A stretch of DNA of 64,000 bases, taken from NCBI RefSeq assembly GCF_000143415.4, contig NW_003314270.1, positions 2,961,823-3,025,822 of the forward strand, read 5' to 3'. A model generated the notes under the pieces. It searched no databases. It saw only the letters and a list, made by a program, of their open reading frames with translations, and was not told the origin of the DNA. The position numbers and the translations under genes were made by a program. Below are positions 26,332 to 37,243 of the stretch, piece by piece. The DNA is from Selaginella moellendorffii (lineage: Eukaryota; Streptophyta; Lycopodiopsida; Selaginellales; Selaginellaceae). Position 1 is the stretch's first letter. Each line of letters opens with the position of its first letter.

Positions 26332-26422
26332 GGGGGGATGCTTGCTCCATTTTGTGGCCGCCAAGAGCTATAGGGCTCTCACGTCTCTAACGTTAGCATT
26401 CTGTCATTAGAATTGGAACAAT

Positions 26423-28779
26423 ATGGTAGCCCAAGCACAGGAGCAAGAATTAGGGAAAATCGCTTTAAGCGATAGCGCCAGGGCACCGGCGCCAAAGAGC
26501 GCCATGGAGCAGGAGCTTCTGATCGAGGATGCCAGCCTCGATCCCGCCGAGCGCCGCCTCAATCAGCTGGGATACAAGCAGGAGCTCCGCCGCGAGATGG
26601 TAAATATTTCGCATTCCTCTCATTCTAGGCCTTGCGACGTCCTTAGTGTCGTGACTCGTGATCTTGAGAGGATGTATGCTGCCGCGTTGTCCGTGATTCA
26701 TGATCTTGAGAGGATTTCGATCGGTATGCTGTCGTCTTTGTCCGTGATTCTTGATCAAGTCGGCATTTTGCCGGTTCCAAGCAATGCCGGGATGGGATTC
26801 GATGATTGCCTGTTTTTCCTTCCTGTCCTTTTTTTTCTTTCGATTGACTGGAGCAGTGTTCTTCGTCAATGATATTGGGCGAGCGACTCGCCCGATCTAA
26901 TTCGAGTGTGGCAGTCGGTGCTGGCGTTTCTTTATTCACTGTGGCTTGACTTTCGTGCAGACGTTGCTGAAAATCATGGCAATCTCATTCTCCACAATGA
27001 CGCTCTTCACAGGAATTACGCCGCTAATTGGTCCTAGCTATGCGTACTTGGGACCGGCCGCAACAATCTGGGGATGGGTCATCGTAACCTTCTTTACGTG
27101 GTTCATTGGTTTCGCTATGGCGGAAATTTGCTCCTCGTTCCCTGTGAGTAGAAGAAAAATATTCTCGTTTGGCTTTACTCATTGCGTGGCTTCTTTCGCA
27201 GACAACGGGGTCGCTGTATTTCTGGGCAGCTCACTTGGCTGGGCCAAGATGGGGTCCATTGTCTTCGTGGTACTGTGCTTGGCTTGAAGCGATTGGACTG
27301 ATCGCAGCCATTGGAACTCAGGCAAGTTTTGGAGCTTCTTTAGCATGAAACTTTCAACTGGGCACTTAGATATTCTTCTTAATATCATCAGGCTTACGCA
27401 GGAGCTCAAGCCTTACAAAATATAATACTGCTTGCGTCTGGAACCGCGAAGGGCGGTGGGTACCTTGCTCCTCGTGGTGTTTTTCTAGCCATGTACGTTG
27501 GTTTCACTCTCGTCTGGGCCGTCTTGAACACATTTGCTCTGAACGTGATTGCGCTCATCGACATTGTCTCAATGTGGTGGCAGGTTCGCGACCTTTTGGT
27601 GCTTGAGCTTTGTCCGTCTTGCTCACTCCGTGCATTTTTCTGGACACAGGTTATTGGTGGCGGACTTATAGTGATTCTTCTGCCTCTGGTCGCCCCGAAA
27701 ACTCAGTCAGCATCGTTTGTGTTTACGAAGTTTGAGACGTTTCCAAGCATTACCGGCATCGATAACAGGGCATACTGCTTCATCCTCTCTTTGTTGGTCA
27801 GCCAGTATTCCCTCTACGGCTACGACTCAGCTGCACACTTGACGGAAGAAACAAAAGGTGCGGACATCAATGGCCCCATTGCGATTCTTTCGTCCATAGG
27901 ACTAGTCTCCGTTTTTGGGTGGGCATACATACTCGCCTTGACTTTTAGCATCCAGGTAAGGCAGCACTTTCCGCTTTCTTTTCTGTAGCGGACTCATTCT
28001 TGTCTTCTGTTGCTGGCGGTGACAGGATTTTACGTACTTATTCGATCCTAGCAACGAAACCGCTGGAAAATACGTCCCAGCACAGATACTCTACGATGCG
28101 TTCCACGGGCGCTACCACAGCAGCATTGGAGCAATCCTGCTGCTGATCATCATCTGGGGCTCCTTCTTCTTCGGGGGCCTCTCAATCACCACCAGCGCCG
28201 CTCGAGTTGTAAGTTTTCTCGTCAGTCCTACTTCACTGCTTTCGCTTTCACCGAGGAATGACCAAGTCGCCGCCGCGTTTACAGGTCTATGCTCTTTCAC
28301 GCGATGGTGGAATCCCATACTCTCGAGTCTGGCGAGTGGTCCACCCCAAGCGAAAGGTCCCGGCCAACGCAGTCTGGCTGTGCTCGGCCCTTTGCATCCT
28401 GCTGGGCCTGCCAATTCTCAAAGTCGACGTCGTCTTCACGGCCATCACGTCCGTGTGTACCATCGGCTGGGTGGGAGGCTACGCGGTGCCGATCTTCGCC
28501 CGGATGGTGATACCGGAGGCCCAGTTCCACCGCGGGCGATTCCACCTCGGCCCCGCCAGTAGAGTCGTGTGCCTCGTCTCGTTCCTGTGGATCTGCTACA
28601 CCGTCGCGGTGTTCCTCCTCCCGACCGTCTACCCCATCGAGCTCAAGACGTTTAACTACGCGCCCGTCGCGCTGGGAGCGGTGCTCGCGGCGATCACGCT
28701 GTGGTGGATTGTAGACGCGCGAAAGTGGTTCAAGGGGCCCGTCCGGAATATAGATGACTTCCAAAACCACAAAGTATGA
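26423..28779 (+). CDS. BAT1: amino-acid permease of the BAT1/GABP type (APC superfamily)
   Basis: Membrane transporter of amino acids and GABA; the Arabidopsis relative BAT1 is reported to move Ala, Arg, Glu, Lys in both directions and GABA into mitochondria. About eight exons starting at 26423. An acidic N-terminus ends in RRLNQLGYKQELRREM, the usual family entry, followed by about 12 membrane helices: LKIMAISFSTMTLFTGITPL, WFIGFAMAEICSSFP, GSLYFWAAHLAGPRW, SQYSLYGYDSAAHLTEETK (conserved family motif), the region IGAILLLIIIWGSFFFGGLS, SAARVVYALSRDGGIPYSRV and HPKRKVPANAVWL. The last exon is long and GC-rich; the tail (DARKWFKGPVRNIDDFQN) is as in plant homologues. The location, plasma or mitochondrial membrane, cannot be read from the sequence. 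Confidence 0.9.
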
Positions 28780-29022
28780 ACTGGATCTATGCTCGCGCCC
28801 AAATTTCAGATTCAAATTTGAAAACGGCATATTCGATCTTTAAAAAAGTGATGCTTCGAGACTTTTCATTTCTTCTAGAGTCAAACTCTCGCGCAGCGTG
28901 CCGTGTTGACTCATCATCAAAGAAACCACCGTGTGCCCAATGGGCGCTCTTGATTGATCGATCCAGCAAATAAACGGTAGCCACTAAAGGATCACATCAC
29001 ATCCCCTTTCTTTCGAGGATCC

Positions 29023-30416
29023 ATGGCGCCCACTATCGGCATTGGCGTTCCCATTCTAATCCTTCTCCTCTTGGGGTCGATCGCCCCTATCCAGCTCCAC
29101 GCCGCCTCCTTCAACGAGAGCTGCCGCGCCACCGTCGATCCCCCCTGCCAAGCGCTGCTCGCTTACAGATCCAGCTCGCAGTTCTCCCCCACCATCGCCA
29201 ACATCTCCAGCCTCTTCTCCATCCCCGTCCAGGCCATCCTCGCTGCCAACGCCTTCTCGCCCTCGGACGATCCCTCCTCCCGGCTCTCAACTGGGGAGAC
29301 CCTCCGGATTCCAGTCCCTTGCTCCTGCGCCGCCAATGGGCAGCGATCGGGCAACACCACCTACACCATCGCCCCGGGCGACTTCCTCTTCCAGATCGCT
29401 AACAACAGGTACGGAGGACTCGTCACCATACAAGAGATCGCCGCCGCCAACGGCGTCGTTGATCTGGACAAGATCTTGGCCGGGCAAAACCTCACCATTC
29501 CGTACCCCTGTTCTTGCCGCGGGAATTCGTTCGGCGGCCGCGATGCGCTCTTCATGGCGTACGTGATCCAGGATGGGGAATCCCGCGAGGGTTTCTACCG
29601 GAGCTACAATCTCTCGCAGGAAGAGTTTGATCGCTTGAATCCTTCGGTGAATGTGTCGCAGGCGGGCGCTGTGATCGAGCTTCCAGTTCCAGGTAACGTC
29701 TTGTACGTTACAAAGACTAGCTTGATGATCTTGTGGTGTGCATGTGTGTAGCTTGCAGGGCTAGATTCAATCGAAGCGCTCTGGATTCCAACCTGACTGT
29801 GGCGTCTGGAGGCTATGCGATCACTGCCAATGGTTGCGTCCAATGCAATTGCGACGGAACAGAGTATGGGAATCTTAGAACTTTCCAAGGGTGTCAAGGT
29901 TTGATTTCATGATCCAGGCTTCACTGCACGAGAGCTCCTACGGCTCCGCGGAATTGCTCGCTTGGCTGCCGAAACTCTCGTCTCCAAATCGGCAACTTTA
30001 GCACCGGGGCGAATTCTTCCGGAGGCTGCACGATCGAGTCGTGTCTCTACGATGGATACAACAATCGCCAAATCTTCACAAGGTGAGCGTCGTTTTATTT
30101 TGTCCTGCCGAGATCATCTTTTGGATGATTGATCGAAACCAGGATCGAAAGAAACGCAACAAGCGGTACTTGTGGAGACGTCCAAGCGCCGCCATCCTTC
30201 GCGTACGCACCCGAGGGAGATGGAATTCCCGAGGCATTTGCGCCATCATCTTTACCCGGGGCAGAGGGAATTCCACCTCCAGCACCAGGAGCAGGATCAA
30301 ACTCTCCGGGGCAGACGGCACCACCTCCATCATCCAGCTCCATCAAAATCTCCATCGCTTACTTCCTTCCCGTCGTCCTATCTGGTTTGTCCAGCATTGT
30401 CCTCTACACAATCTAA
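29023..30416 (+). CDS. LysM-domain GPI-anchored protein (LYM/CEBiP type)
   Basis: Cell-surface receptor component that binds N-acetylglucosamine glycans (chitin or peptidoglycan). Exons 29023-29692, 29752-29863, 29918-30082 and 30143-30416 give 406 residues. A signal peptide (hydrophobic IGIGVPILILLLLGSIAPIQ) is followed by three LysM-like regions separated by Cys-X-Cys pairs (PVPCSC, PYPCSC): the clearest are YTIAPGDFLFQIANNRYGGL and MAYVIQDGESREGFYRSYNL. A Cys-rich segment then has GCVQCNCDGTELHC and CSLGCRNSRLQIGNFSTG, and the Pro/Ser-rich tail ends in a hydrophobic segment (SYFLPVV-like SIAYFLPVVLSGLSSIVLY) expected to be swapped for a GPI anchor. There is no kinase domain, so it would need a partner receptor kinase. 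Remnants of a second copy of its last exon lie between it and the next gene. Confidence 0.88.
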
Positions 30417-30508
30417 TCTGGACAACAGAATTTTGAAATCGAATATTGTCTCCCACTGTTTCTTTTGACAATTGCTACCACGAAGAACAGGAATGTTTTT
30501 ATGAATTC

Positions 30509-30562
30509 CAGGTGTTGTGGTGAGCTTTGCACTCGCTGGAGCAGCGCATGCGTTCTGCTATG
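30509..30562 (+). pseudogene. fragment of CAT9-type exon 2
   Basis: CAGGTGTTGTGGTGAGCTTT and ACTCGCTGGAGCAGCG match the start of CAT exon 2, including its splice acceptor (about 31057-31120), with a short internal deletion and no continuing frame. Confidence 0.75.
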
Positions 30563-30676
30563 AAATATTGGACTTTGTAATATATTAATGAAAAACATAA
30601 GGGTGAAAAATTAATATAGGTTTGTTTCAGAAAAATAAATTTGTCAACATAAATTTTTATCTGAAAATTCTCTTTA

Positions 30677-30820
30677 CCAGGATCGAAAGAAGACACGCTA
30701 CTTGTGGAGAGCGAATTCCATCTCAAAAACTGGAGGAGAAGATCTCTTAGTCTCAGCGTTGTGTAAATCTCAGGAGCCCTAGTTTTGACCGCAAAATTTT
30801 GAAATAGAATATTCGCTCCC
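30677..30820 (+). pseudogene. fragments of the LysM gene last exon and 3' flank
   Basis: ACCAGGATCGAAAGAAGACA and CTACTTGTGGAGA match the acceptor and start of the last LysM exon (30139-30182). Further on, AAAATTTTGAAATAGAATAT and CTCCC match the flank just after the LysM stop (30428-30454). The bulk of the exon between them is gone. Confidence 0.7.
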
Positions 30821-30843
30821 AATTAGGGTTTGGGGATTTTCCA

Positions 30844-32862
30844 ATGGAGCGCCATGGCGACGAGGGCGGGGGCTTGCTGGATTCCAGTGGCGATGCCGGC
30901 CTCGTCAGGAAGCTCGGCATGGTCGATCTCATACTCCTCGGCATTGGCGCTTCCATCGGCGCCGGCATCTTCGTCATCACTGGGACGGTTGCTCACGACG
31001 CTGGCCCTGGTAAATCTCTCTCTCTCTTTCTTGGGAGGAATTCTTCGATGAATCGCAGGTGTTGCGGTGAGCTTTGCGCTCGCTGGAGCCGCGTGCGTTC
31101 TAAACGCGCTGTGCTATGCGGAGCTCTCCTCTCGATTCCCGGCGCTTGTCGGTGGAGCCTATCTCTACTCTCGCGAGACTTTCAACGAGCTCGTGGGGTT
31201 TTTGGTGTTCGTCCATCTCATGTTCGACTACCACGTCGGTGCTGCCAATATCGCCCGGAGTCTCGCCAGCTACCTCGCATCCTTGCTCCAAAACTTGTTC
31301 CCAGCGCTCAGGAAAACCATGCCGCTGTGGATCGGACCCGGGGGATTGGAGCTGCTCAATGGATGGCTTTCGATCAACGCTCTCGCTCCAGCTCTTTTAG
31401 CGATGCTCTCGGCTGTGCTGTGCATGGGTGTCCGCGAGTCTGCCACTCTCAACACTGTCATGACGATCAACAAGGTCCGAAGAACTTTGTGCTGTTCTTT
31501 TCATTTTTGTGATATTTGCTGCTCTTCTTCCCTTCAGGTGTGCATTGTTTTGCTGGTGGTTGCTGTGGGAATTTTCCAAATCGATGTATCAAACTGGACA
31601 CCTTTTGCTCCGACTGGATTTTCCGGGATTGTCACCGGAGCAACTGTGGTCTTCTTCGCTTACGTCGGGTTTGATGCTGTTGCAAACTCTGCCGAGGAGA
31701 GCAAGAATCCCAAGGTAAACTCCTACCTTTTTTTTCTTGTGACAAACTCTGATGGTTTTTTCCTCCTCTCGTCTTACATCCAGCGTGATCTGCCTATCGG
31801 TATTATTGCAAGCTTGCTGGTTTGTGCGGTGCTATACATTGCAGTTTCTTTGGTTGTCACCGGCATGGTTCCTTATTATCTTCTCGACGGGGAAGCTCCT
31901 CTTGCCAATGCATTCTCCGGCAGAGGATTGAAATTCATCAGCGTGCTGATTGACATCGGTGCTGTTTTCGGCCTCACTACTACTTTGCTGGTTGGCCTCT
32001 ACGTCCAGGTAATCTCAAGTTCTTCCTTTTCATCTTCTTTGTTCTATCACTGGCATCGTTGTTATTGCGAGGCAGTCCAGGCTTTACTTGGGACTTGGCC
32101 GAGACGGACTACTGCCTTCGATTTTTGCAAGGATCCATCCAACACACCACACTCCCGTCTATGGCCAGCTCTGGGTGGCCACAGTGGCTGGAGTTTTAGC
32201 ACTGGTCTTGGACGTCAGTCACCTCTCACACATACTCTCGGTTGGCTGCTTGGTGAGAAGTCGAAACAGAGCTTCATTCTTATCAGTTTTCTTTCTTGAT
32301 CTTCTCTTTCTTTGCAGGTTGGATATGCTACTGTCTGTGCCTGTGTTGTAATGCTGCGCCTGAGAAACGAGGAACAAAGAAACCAACGTGATGAGCAACC
32401 GCGATGGCGTGAAGCGGTGTTTTGTTTGCTCGGAGTCGCGGTGCTTGGCTTGATCGTCGGGATACTTGTTCGATTCAAAGTCCACTTCGCATTTTCAATC
32501 GCAGGCCTCGTTCTAGCTGCGCTGGTCGCAGTTCCTCTCTACACTAGACAGGTAAAAAACGCTCTTTTGTGTTCCTTCTGATGTTTTGTTCTTGGTTTTT
32601 TCTAGGAGTACAGGATTCCACAGGGATTTCCATGCCCATGGGTGCCTACAGTGCCTCTAGTGAGCATTTTCTTCAACATGGCATTGTTTTCTCAGGTAAA
32701 GAGGGAATGCTTTTCATGCTTGCTAAACTCTTGGTTCTTTTTCAGCTCCATTGGGAAGCTTTTGTAAGATTTGTGATCTTGAGCGTGGCCGCCGTGGCTT
32801 TCTTTTTCTTATATGGAAAGAAGCGCCCTCCATACCAGAAAGCCAGTGTAGAAGAACACTAA
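30844..32862 (+). CDS. CAT9: cationic amino-acid transporter, CAT9 type
   Basis: APC-superfamily transporter; plant CAT9 relatives are linked to vacuolar or endomembrane amino-acid handling. About eight exons. It begins LVRKLGMVDLILLGIGASIG, the canonical first helix (AGIFVITGTVAHDAGP), then the exon-2 text GVAVSFALAGAACVLNALCY, AELSSRFPALVGGAYLYSRE, VFVHLMFDYHVGAANIARSL, GATVVFFAYVGFDAVANSAE, the region PIGIIASLLVCAVLYIAVSL, SRLYLGLGRDGLLPSIFARI with HPTHHTPVYG, and the C-terminal PQGFPCPWVPTVPLVSIFFN. About 13-14 helices fit the family. A telo-box-type TTAGGGTTT lies 13 bases before the ATG. The duplicate remnants upstream suggest this is the surviving second copy of a duplicated LysM-CAT block. 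Confidence 0.88.
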
Positions 32863-32937
32863 GCAAACTATACATACATAAAACTTTATATTTTTCTCTC
32901 AAAGGGTGTTAAATTTTAGGGCTTGTGGGGCTAGCTA

Positions 32938-32954
32938 TTAGGGTTAGGGTTTAG
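32938..32954 (+). promoter_or_regulatory. telo-box array upstream of RPL6
   Basis: TTAGGGTTAGGGTTTAG, two overlapping telomere-repeat-like motifs about 55 bases before the RPL6 start, as is typical of plant ribosomal protein promoters. Confidence 0.6.
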
Positions 32955-33006
32955 TAGATCGAACGGCTAGGACGGCTTGGGCATTAGGGTTCTTGTGTGC
33001 GCAGCG

Positions 33007-33721
33007 ATGGTGACGGCGGCGAAGGAGGATGCGGCCAAGCCCAAGTCTAAGTACTACCCAGCCGACGATGAGCCAGTGCGCCGCACTCTCAGACGCAAGC
33101 TCCGTCCCACGAAGCTGAGGTGAGCGCGAGAGATTTTCTCTCTTTTCGATTTGGGATTTGGGGAATTTGATCCCGAGCTCGCAATGCCAGATCGAGCATC
33201 ACACCCGGCACGGTGCTCATCCTCCTCGCGGGTAAATACAAGGGGAAGCGCGTCGTCTTCCTCAAGCAGCTCACATCTGGGCTCCTCCTCGTCACGGGTA
33301 CTCTAAAATCTTTCCATTATTTGTTTCTTCTCTTTGGGTTCTCAATGGATATTTTTCTTGCAGGGCCGCGAGCTCTCAACGGCGTCCGGCTCAAGAGGGT
33401 GAACCAGGCGTACGTGATTGCCACTTCCACCAAGATCGACATCTCTTCCTTGGATGTCGCCAAGTACGACGATGGCTTCTTCAAGAAATTGAAGCAAGGG
33501 GAGGAGGTGACCCCCGAGATGAAACAGGTACACAGGAAATCCATCCAAGGCTTTGTTACTCACGTTTGTTTTTGTGTTTCCAGGCGAGAAAGGAAGAACA
33601 AGAGGCCGTGGACAAGGTCGTGGTCGGCGTGATCAAGCAGGGAGAGCCCGAGTTGGCTCAGTACATCTCGGCGAGGTTTAGCTTGAAGCGTGGAATGAAG
33701 CCTCACGAGCTTGTTTTCTAG
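33007..33721 (+). CDS. RPL6: 60S ribosomal protein L6 (eL6)
   Basis: Structural protein of the large cytosolic ribosomal subunit. Four exons; the first is 33007-33119. Translated blocks: [100 protein letters not shown], and the end [20 protein letters not shown]. The KOW-like segment ([19 protein letters not shown]) and the C-terminal helix match plant RPL6. The N-terminal region is shorter than in Arabidopsis (starts only about 15 residues before the YYPADDEP block). A telo-box array sits upstream. It is convergent with GRXS15. Confidence 0.94.
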
Positions 33722-33844
33722 AAAACTTGAGCGAGCTTCTTTCATTCAGTGATAACTCTAAAGATCAAGCATTTTGGAACTGTTTTCTCTTTGTCAAACT
33801 GCAAAAGTTTTCCTCTAAGGTTCACGAGTTTCCAGTTTAGTATC

Positions 33845-34693
33845 TCATAGATCTGGCTTCACGTCTTTGAGTTTCTCCTCGAGCTGGCCATTCTGCTTGA
33901 AACAAAAGTGAGAAACGATCACCCAAACTCTGCGAGAAGAACCAAGAGAAATATGGAATGCTGCTTACCCGATGCATATCTGTTACTATGTCACAGCCAC
34001 CAACGAACTCTCCTCGAATATAAAGTTGTGGAACAGTCGGCCATTTGCTGGAAAAAAAAACTATAAGCAGAACGAAAAAACATGACTAGAATCAAAAGCA
34101 CACACCTGAAAGACTTCACACCCTCCCTGAGCTCGGGATCTTCGAGCACATTTCTAGAACTGAAAGGAACCTCTGCAATGCAAAGGAACAAAACAACCAG
34201 GAGCATGATTGAAAGCTACGCTGCTTTTGTTCGATCACGTACCGTAATGCTTGAGAATTCTGACCACCATCGCACTGAATCCACACTGCGGAGCGTCGGG
34301 AATGCCCTTCATGTAAACCATCACGGGATTCTCCTTGATGTCCTGGATGGACCAACGATCCAATCCAAAGAGTTGAGTCTATTTCTCCACTCGATCACTC
34401 GATTACCTTCTCGATGGTATCGTGCACTGATCCACTCGGGGTCTTCACCACTGGCTTGAAGTCGTCGTGGGATTCCGCGTCGTCTCGCGCGGGCGCCTTG
34501 AGCGCCGCCGCCTTGGCGTCGTCCTGCGCATCCGTGTCCCGCCCCGCCGTCGACAGCTGCGAGAATCGGCTGCTCCAAGCCCCTGCGCGGCACAATCACA
34601 ATGCTGCATCGACCGAAGCAAGGATCTACCAGCGCCCCGTGCTCCAGCAGCGCGCGTGAAGCCCATCGCCCCCATAGCCGCTCGCTTCATCAT
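33845..34693 (-). CDS. GRXS15: mitochondrial monothiol glutaredoxin (CGFS type)
   Basis: Carries [2Fe-2S] clusters in mitochondrial iron-sulfur assembly. Minus strand. Exon 1 starts at the ATG at 34693 and gives [20 protein letters not shown]; exon 2 continues [20 protein letters not shown], an Arg/Ser/Ala-rich presequence consistent with mitochondria. The glutaredoxin domain follows: [20 protein letters not shown] with the CGFS active site, [40 protein letters not shown] with the Thr-Val-Pro and Gly-Gly-Cys-Asp glutathione contacts, ending [12 protein letters not shown]. All key residues are present. There is a single glutaredoxin domain, so it is not the multidomain S17 form. Confidence 0.93.
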
Positions 34694-35442
34694 TGCTGCC
34701 AATTAGGGCTAAGTCACCATAAAGCCCTATCCGTACTAAAGAAAAACACTTATAGTTGTTGATGTTTAAGAACTTAAGGCGTGATTGCGATGCCTAGGTT
34801 GTTGATCTTGCCATTGACAGTGATGGTGTTCTTCCAGCCTCCTCACCATAGAGCTTGCAATTCTTGATGCCCGCCGGATGGAGAAGCACAGCACGGCACT
34901 TACTGGGTTATTCCATGATCTTTAGAAGCTCTTCATAGGGGGTCTTGAATGCATTGTCCTCTTTGGATGGATGATAGATGACGATGGCTTCATACTCAGT
35001 AACTCATGATGTGTGCGTGCCAGAAGAGAGTTCCCATATGTGAATCCGCAGTGAAGTTGTAGAGAAACGATTGGCCTCACTTGAGAGGACACTGCTGCGT
35101 GACCATGGAGTTCTTTAATTGCCGGGATTCCGTGCCTGTGACACAATAACAGAAAGCTCATCACTAGTGGACCGACATCTACGGACGGGAAGTCCCTCGC
35201 AGTGGGCTTGGGTGTTGCCATCTTCTTGGAAATTTTGGATAGATTTGGGAAGAACATTCTTAATTTTGGGGTCGGAAAATGATCCCTACCAGAACCCCTT
35301 TTTTATTAGCTTTTGAAAAAAGTATTTTTTGCAAAATTTAAAAATCATGTAAATATTTATGGCAATTATGGATGCAAAAACCATGTCATATTTTGGTGTA
35401 AAGGTTGTCCTATGCCGCAACTTTAAATAAGAACACGTAATA
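34694..35442. other. gene-poor stretch with possible coding remnant
   Basis: No intact gene. On the minus strand around 34800-35000 short frames read like decayed protein (GIKNCKLYGEE and EAIVIYHPSKEDNAF) interrupted by stops and frameshifts; I do not recognise the family. The last 150 bases before the tRNA are AT-rich. Confidence 0.4.
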
Positions 35443-35515
35443 CGACCTCACTGGGGATCGAACCCAGAATCTCTGGTTCCGTAGACCAGCGCCTTATCCA
35501 TTGGGCCATGAGGTC
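35443..35515 (-). tRNA. tRNA-Arg (anticodon ACG)
   Basis: The minus strand folds as a full cloverleaf: acceptor GACCTCA/TGAGGTC, D arm GCCC..GGAT..GGCG, anticodon stem CTGGT/ACCAG around loop CTACGGA (anticodon ACG), and T arm CTGGGTTCGATCCCCAG with the invariant TTCGA. 73 bases with discriminator G, no intron. Position 7 pairs normally. No long T-run follows within 20 bases. Confidence 0.93.
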
Positions 35516-35580
35516 AACTACGGATCAAATTAAACTAATCACGATGTAAGGCCAAGTGCTAAACAGAAGTAATATTCTTC

Positions 35581-37243
35581 TTAGATTCTAGCAGTGGAGC
35601 ATCCAAAAGCGCTGGAATCGCCGTCCACTCGGCACAAGAGAGGCTTGTAGATCGTTGCCGATGATCGCGTGTTCTTCCGGGTGCTATGGAAACCCCTGGA
35701 TGATCGCGACAAAGACCACCACCGGAATCTCACGGCTCTCTTGACCATATTGCAGCTCCTCCAAGCCTGGAAGGAAATCCAAGAAACCACGTTAGAACCC
35801 TAGAGGCGAGAGATCAATCTTTCTTACGATCTTTCCAAACGCCCAATTCGTGCCGCGGCTGTTCTTGCTTCGGATCGGCGATCGCTGGAACCAGGATGAT
35901 CGCGGGAGCGGCGCCGGGCTCCAAGATGGGTATGGCACCGCACAATCGGCCACATTCTTGGCGAGGGCGTTCTTTTTCTTGGCTTGGCGAATCTCCGGCG
36001 CAAGATCTCCTCCCTCGTCCTCGCAACTCCTCGGCCTAGAGATCGCCCGGACGGTCTCCCAGATGTGCAGCGCCAGTAGCGCCCTGATCCATCGCGGGGC
36101 TTGATCACCATCGCCGGCGAAAGAGGAAGCACAAGAGCTCGTGGCGGATGAGAAAGACGCATCGATCCTTGGGGAGGATGCCGAGGAAGAGCCCTCCACG
36201 GCGGTGCGATCTAGCGTGCTCGTGGGCGAGCATCGCTGCAGAGAACGCTGCTTCTCCTGCTCGTGATCCTGGTGCTGGAGCCGCGGCGGGAGCTGCAATT
36301 TTCTCGCGGCGCCATGGCCGCCAGGATCAAGAAGAGCATTGCCAGTGCTCGCCGCCGCGCTGACGTTCTTGGGCTTGCCTGGAACCTCCTCCCATTTGAA
36401 TGGCACGAAGCAGTGGCTTCCCATCGATCTCCTGCTCGAATCCGGATGCTCGCGACGATCCAAGAGCGAGGAAGACGAAGAAGGCGAAGAAATCTCCCAT
36501 GGCATCACCTGGACGACGAACTTGGCGGCTGGCGACGCGCGCAAATCGATACTGAGGTGCCGCCGGTGGTGCTGGTGGTGATTTCTCGCTGGATTCCCTG
36601 GCGGCGGTGGTAGCGGCAGTGGTTGCGCCGCCGGCGATAGGCTTGGCGATGATTTCTTCGTGTTCTTGGCCGAATCATCGACGCTGGTGAGCTTCTTCCT
36701 CGCGTGGTGGTGGAGCTCGTGGAGATGATTCAAGCTCGTGTCATCCATGGACACGGCCCTCTGCTTCGTCTTCCTGGATGACTCCATGAGGAAGAGCTCC
36801 TGGTTGCTCTTGATCATCCGGCGCCGCCTCTCGGCCTGGATCACTCCCCTGCTCTTGAGCACGATCGGCGAGGCGGCCCCCGAGAGACCCTCGAGCAATC
36901 GCAGCTTGGTGGCGCTGTTCACGCCGGCGCCATCGTCATCGTTTCCACTTGGAGCAGCGGCAGCGCGCCTAGGATCCGCGGCGGCGAAAGAGAATGGCTC
37001 CACCGAATCCACGCAAATCCCCGACTTGCTCCTCAGTTCCACCAGCTGGGTCGATCCAAGCCCATCGCCGGAGAAGAGCGGCAGCCGCCAGCGCGCCTTG
37101 AATTCCGCGAGCTCCGAGCCGCCCGTCAGCGCAATTGACACAAACCCTCCGTTCTCCTCCTCGATTTGTTCTTGTTCTTCCTCGCGACTCCCCTGTTCCT
37201 CGTGCGCCGCCGCCGGGTATAGCTCCCACCTTGCGTGATCCAT
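35581..37243 (-). CDS. DUF688-like plant protein with VPFKWEEVPGKP motif
   Basis: Two exons on the minus strand: a large one from the ATG at 37243 (MDHARWELYPAA) down to about 35828, where a GTAAGA donor follows FGKI, and a short one 35787-35581 that continues AWRSCNMVKRAVRFRWWSLS and ends in TAA. About 540 residues, rich in Ser, Pro, Arg and His and largely disordered. The recognisable element is CFVPFKWEEVPGKPKNVSA, the signature of plant DUF688 proteins, whose function is unknown. Other features are a basic LKSRGVIQAERRRRMIKSNQ segment, a His/Pro run (NHHQHHRRHLS) and a basic tail that could be nuclear. Splicing of the last exon is inferred from site quality and composition. If unspliced, the frame would stop after KIDLSPLGF. 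Confidence 0.65.
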
